Positions 39,389 through 42,307 of a DNA stretch of 42,307 nucleotides are shown one piece after another (positions within the stretch are counted from its first letter, which is position 1; every line of letters begins with the position of its first letter). Where the stretch lies: contig CAZWUK010000006.1 of the NCBI GenBank assembly GCA_964636685.1, forward strand, positions 1-42,307. The letters are read 5' to 3'. Source of the DNA: CAZWUK01 sp964636685. Its GTDB lineage: Bacteria; Bacillota; Clostridia; Christensenellales; CAG-138. The notes beneath the pieces are model-generated. The model had not been told where the DNA came from. It saw nothing but the letters and a program-made list of their open reading frames with translations, and did no database searches. A program made the translations under genes and the position numbers.

Positions 39389-39446
39389 TCTTAACGATTT
39401 CTTAATTGGTTTGCGGCTTATATGTTAATCCCCGATTCGGTACAAT
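39389..39446 (+). promoter_or_regulatory. Promoter region of the two-component system with 11-bp direct repeats
   Basis: TCTTAA occurs at 39389-39394 and 39400-39405, 11 bases apart, the phasing typical of OmpR/PhoB-type sites. A TACAAT -10 lies at 39441-39446; the -35 is poor (TTATAT), consistent with activator dependence. Confidence 0.55.
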
Positions 39447-39466
39447 CCAAAGCATGAGGTGAAACA

Positions 39467-40168
39467 ATGTACAACATCCTGATCTGCGACGACGATCCCG
39501 ACATCGTATCCGCACTCAACATCTATCTCACGGCGGAAGGCTACAAGACCTTTACGGCTTCCACCGGACGCGAGGCGCTCAACGTGCTGGAGCAACAGGA
39601 TATCCATTTAGCGCTGATGGACATCATGATGCCCGCCATGGACGGCATCTCCGCCACGGCAAAGCTGCGGGAAACGAGCAATATCCCCGTCATTTTGCTC
39701 ACGGCAAAGAGTGAGGATTCCGATAAGGTGCTGGGGTTGACCATCGGCGCGGACGACTATGTGACAAAGCCCTTTAACCCCGTGGAGCTGATTGCGCGCG
39801 TCAAGTCCCAGATCCGCCGCTACACCATGCTGGGCGCCATGGCGCAAAAGCCCAAGCAGCTCATACTCGGCGGGATCGTGCTGGACGACGCGGCAAAGAC
39901 CGTCACGCTGGATGGAGACAACGTTGCGCTCACCCCGATCGAATACGGGATTCTAAAGCTTCTTTTGGAGCACAAGAATCGCGTCTTTTCCTCCAAACAG
40001 ATCTACGAAGCAGTCTGGAGCGACCCCGGCTACGGCGCGGAAAACACCGTCGCCGTTCACATCCGGCATCTGCGCGAAAAGATCGAGATCAATCCCGCCG
40101 AACCGCGCTACATCAAGGTCGTGTGGGGACAGGGCTACAAGATTGAGGATCGAAAGGCAACCGTATGA
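39467..40168 (+). CDS. OmpR/VanR-type response regulator
   Basis: 233 residues. Receiver domain with acidic ILICDDDPDIVSALNIYL, phosphorylation site D52 in LALMDIMMPAMDGI, switch Thr in VILLTAKSED and Lys in VTKPFNPVEL. The C-terminal winged helix is of OmpR type (LTPIEYGILKLLLEHKNRVF, ENTVAVHIRHLREKIEINP, RYIKVVWGQGYKIED). GAGGTGA precedes the ATG. It is followed by a mini-ORF and the cognate kinase. Ordinary two-component regulator, target genes not known; it may control the neighbouring envelope proteins. Confidence 0.95.
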   Translation: MYNILICDDDPDIVSALNIYLTAEGYKTFTASTGREALNVLEQQDIHLALMDIMMPAMDGISATAKLRETSNIPVILLTAKSEDSDKVLGLTIGADDYVTKPFNPVELIARVKSQIRRYTMLGAMAQKPKQLILGGIVLDDAAKTVTLDGDNVALTPIEYGILKLLLEHKNRVFSSKQIYEAVWSDPGYGAENTVAVHIRHLREKIEINPAEPRYIKVVWGQGYKIEDRKATV

Positions 40169-40248
40169 CGCACAATCTTTGGAATCGGATCATCGTTGCG
40201 CTCTATCTGCGCTTCCGTGCGCATTTTCCGCAGCGAGAAGGGGAATGA
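40165..40248 (+). CDS. 27-codon mini-ORF between regulator and kinase
   Basis: Its ATG overlaps the regulator's stop (ATGA), so it would be translated by coupling; it ends three bases before the kinase ATG. The peptide begins MTHNLWNRIIVALYLRFRA, amphipathic and basic. It might be a leader that tunes kinase synthesis or a remnant of an earlier kinase N terminus. Confidence 0.35.
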   Translation: MTHNLWNRIIVALYLRFRAHFPQREGE

Positions 40249-40251
40249 AAC

Positions 40252-42201
40252 ATGGAACAAACCGAAATAAAGCCCTCCGCGGAAACCGGAGTGCCTGTTA
40301 AGAAACCCACGCATCTATTTTGGGTCAAGTTTACGGCGGTCGTCGTTTTGACCGCGCTGTTTGCAGTCGCACTGCTCTCCGGCACAGGCGCAGCCTATAC
40401 CATGATCGAGCAGGAGCAAAACCATCTCATGAACGCGGCAGAAAGCAGCCTGCTAAACCGCGAGCTGCAACACTGGAACCTGGAAAGCTACCGGCTTTTT
40501 CTCGCCGAGCAGCAGGGTGACGCCGGCGGCGCCTACTATGACGGATTGACCGTGCTGTTGGCGCCGGAAAACACGAATTACCGCTACACGATCACAAACA
40601 GCGACGGCATGGTCATCAAATCCTCCCTGCGCGAGGGCGAATCGCTCCTGCCCGCCGCAGCAACCCAGTTCCAGTCAACCTACGCCTTCATTGCTCCGCA
40701 GGATGAAGCGATCGAGATCACGGGTTATGTGGCGTCGGCACTCACGGCGGACGACAGTCTCCGCACGGTGTATCGCAATGCCGACTGGCTGTTTTCCAAC
40801 CAGCAGCCGCTTTTGATCGTAGCCATTGTCGCCTCGGTGCTGGGGCTGCTGCTATTCATCTTTCTCATGTGCGCTTCCGGCCGGCACAGCGACAGCGTAC
40901 TGCCCCGCCGCACTTGGTTTGATAAGCTGCCGTTTGATCTTCTCGCCGTTGTGTTCGGATTGGTTTCCTACTTTTTCTGCTGGGCGGTGGCAACTTACGC
41001 AAACGCGCTCTATGTCCCCAACGCAACGGTTTTAACCGTCGCCGTGCTCATCGCCTGCATCATCGGACTGATGCTATTGGCATTGTGCATGAGCGCCGGC
41101 GCCAGAATCAAGACGCATACCTTCTGGCGCTCCTGCGCCGTCGGGTGGTGCATTCTCGGGGTCTGGAAATTCATCAAGTGGGTCTGCCGCGGCATTCGAA
41201 CGATCTTTTCCAACCTGCCCGTGCTCTGGAAAACCATTTTGTGCTTTGTTGCAGCGGGACTGTTTTTGATGATTACCTTTTCCGCCGCGCGCTACAACCC
41301 ATTTCCCGCACTGCTGTTTGCGGCGGCAGCCATTGGACTGTTTGTGCTTGCCTGCTATACCGCTCTGGAGTGGAAACGCTTGCAGGATGGCGCAAGGGCT
41401 CTGGCCGAGGGACATATGGAGCAGCAGGTCGATACAGAAAAGCTGCATCTGGGCTTCAAAGAGCACGGTGAAAACCTCAACAGCATTTCCCGGGGCATGA
41501 GCCGTGCGGTGGAGGAGCGCATGAAGAGCGAGCGCATGAAGACCGACCTCATCACCAACGTTTCGCACGACCTCAAAACGCCCTTGACCTCCATCGTCAG
41601 CTATGTGGATCTTCTCAAAAAAGAGGCGCTTGAAAACGAAACGGCAAAGGGCTATGTGGAGGTACTTGACCGGCAGGCCGCAAAGCTCAAAAAGCTGACG
41701 GAGGATCTTGTGGAAGCAAGCCGCGCCTCGAGCGGCGCCATCAACGTCAACCTCATGCCGACAAACGCGGTGGAGATCTTGAACCAGAGCCTTGCGGAGT
41801 ATGCCGAAAAGCTGGCGGCGGCAAACGTCTCCCCGGTCGTGACCGCGCCGGAGGAGCCGCTGCAAATCATGGCGGACGGGCGGCTGCTGTGGCGGGTATT
41901 CGATAATCTCTTGAACAATGTGGTCAAGTATGCCATGCCGGGCACGCGGGTCTATTGCACCGCCGTGCGAAACGGGAATCTTGTGACCATCTCGGTCAAG
42001 AACGTTTCCCGCGCGGCGCTGAATATCTCGCCGGAGGAGCTGACCGAGCGCTTTGTACGCGGCGACAGCGCGAGAACCTCCGAGGGCAGCGGGCTTGGGC
42101 TCTCCATCGCAAAGAGCCTGACCGAGCTGCAAAAGGGGCAGTTCCGGCTGTTCATCGACGGGGATTTGTTCCGCGCGGAATTGCAGTTTCTGGTGGCCTA
42201 G
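40252..42201 (+). CDS. Membrane sensor histidine kinase
   Basis: 649 residues. An N-terminal membrane helix (about residues 22-45) and an extracellular sensor of about 130 residues are followed by four or five more helices to about residue 370, a HAMP-like linker (ALAEGHMEQQVDTEKL), a HisKA domain with H439 in NVSHDLKTPLTSIVSY, and an ATPase domain (N box FDNLLNNVVKYA, G box GSGLGLSIAKSL). AAGGGG precedes the ATG. The extra helices after the sensor are more than in classical kinases. Its partner is the upstream OmpR/VanR-type regulator. Confidence 0.93.
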   Translation: MEQTEIKPSAETGVPVKKPTHLFWVKFTAVVVLTALFAVALLSGTGAAYTMIEQEQNHLMNAAESSLLNRELQHWNLESYRLFLAEQQGDAGGAYYDGLTVLLAPENTNYRYTITNSDGMVIKSSLREGESLLPAAATQFQSTYAFIAPQDEAIEITGYVASALTADDSLRTVYRNADWLFSNQQPLLIVAIVASVLGLLLFIFLMCASGRHSDSVLPRRTWFDKLPFDLLAVVFGLVSYFFCWAVATYANALYVPNATVLTVAVLIACIIGLMLLALCMSAGARIKTHTFWRSCAVGWCILGVWKFIKWVCRGIRTIFSNLPVLWKTILCFVAAGLFLMITFSAARYNPFPALLFAAAAIGLFVLACYTALEWKRLQDGARALAEGHMEQQVDTEKLHLGFKEHGENLNSISRGMSRAVEERMKSERMKTDLITNVSHDLKTPLTSIVSYVDLLKKEALENETAKGYVEVLDRQAAKLKKLTEDLVEASRASSGAINVNLMPTNAVEILNQSLAEYAEKLAAANVSPVVTAPEEPLQIMADGRLLWRVFDNLLNNVVKYAMPGTRVYCTAVRNGNLVTISVKNVSRAALNISPEELTERFVRGDSARTSEGSGLGLSIAKSLTELQKGQFRLFIDGDLFRAELQFLVA

Positions 42202-42222
42202 ATCATCGGAGACAAAAAGGGG

Positions 42223-42243
42223 GCAGGCAGATGGTTTGCCTGC
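42223..42243 (+). terminator. Hairpin after the histidine kinase
   Basis: GCAGGCA (42223-42229) and TGCCTGC (42237-42243), seven-base loop; no clear T-run, so at best a weak terminator. Confidence 0.4.
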
Positions 42244-42307
42244 TCCTGTTCTTTCGCGCTCGGCGGCGCGACAAAGAAAATGATACTGGTTTCTAATGCG
42301 CCGGTAA

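Noticed and set aside
1..42307. Mobile elements, prophage, tRNA or rRNA genes
   Set aside because: No transposase, integrase, terminal repeats, phage genes, tRNA cloverleaf or rRNA blocks recognised on either strand.

Overview
This is a stretch of chromosome from a GC-rich, Gram-positive anaerobe, most likely a spore-forming member of the Clostridia. The sporulation sigma factor SigH, the germination amidase CwlD, a GerMN-domain lipoprotein, Mini-RNase III (MrnC), RqcP and an energy-coupling-factor type thiamine transporter all point that way, as do strong AGGAGG ribosome binding sites and textbook sigma-A promoters. A run of exactly 100 Ns (18688-18787) shows it is a draft or metagenome-type assembly. 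I see no rRNA, tRNA, CRISPR, prophage or insertion sequence; nearly everything is ordinary chromosome.

Layout. 1-6.1 kb: a minus-strand operon (DegT-type aminotransferase, DapA-type aldolase, aldo/keto reductase) divergent from an AraC regulator, then a secreted M15-type peptidase. 6.1-10.1 kb: RidA and a small membrane protein (+), then minus-strand SdpI-family and CPBP membrane proteins, fused IspDF and RqcP. 10.2-12.1 kb: TPP riboswitch with thiT, then a small gene coupled to an ArsR-DUF2087 regulator. 12.2-20.5 kb: housekeeping block mnmG-rsmG, two related polytopic membrane proteins (GT39-like), mrnC-rlmB-sigH. 20.5-27.8 kb: LysR regulator, a tiny membrane protein, HpcH/HpaI aldolase plus PfkB sugar kinase (minus), divergent from LacI regulator, YesL-like protein, NahK-like N-acetylhexosamine kinase and a GNAT acetyltransferase. 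27.9-30.7 kb: GerMN lipoprotein, CorA and CwlD (minus). 30.8-31.1 kb: a gap with a cluster of DnaA boxes. 31.1-36.8 kb: alpha/beta hydrolase, DUF1858 protein, cyclase, secreted PIG-L deacetylase, carbamate kinase, and an ECF S-component with a DUF4430 protein behind a cobalamin riboswitch. 36.9-42.2 kb: two related envelope proteins, then an OmpR/VanR-type two-component system.

The observations I rate highest are: (1) a TTATTAG motif repeated in sense orientation just at or after the -10 box of four promoters (DegT operon, araC-type gene, pfkB-type gene, lacI-type gene), tying two sugar clusters 20 kb apart into one candidate regulon; (2) a same-orientation cluster of DnaA boxes upstream of cwlD; (3) a Lys/Tyr/Gly repeat tail on the N terminus of RlmB in which the assembly breaks, with an inferred true gap of 15+51k bases; (4) a cobalamin riboswitch whose P1 strand is reused in a competing hairpin, heading a DUF4430-ECF S-arcC unit; (5) a leaderless-looking mrnC promoter; and (6) a hairpin covering the -10 and start region of the ArsR-DUF2087 operon. 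No clearly new defence or biosynthetic system is visible.
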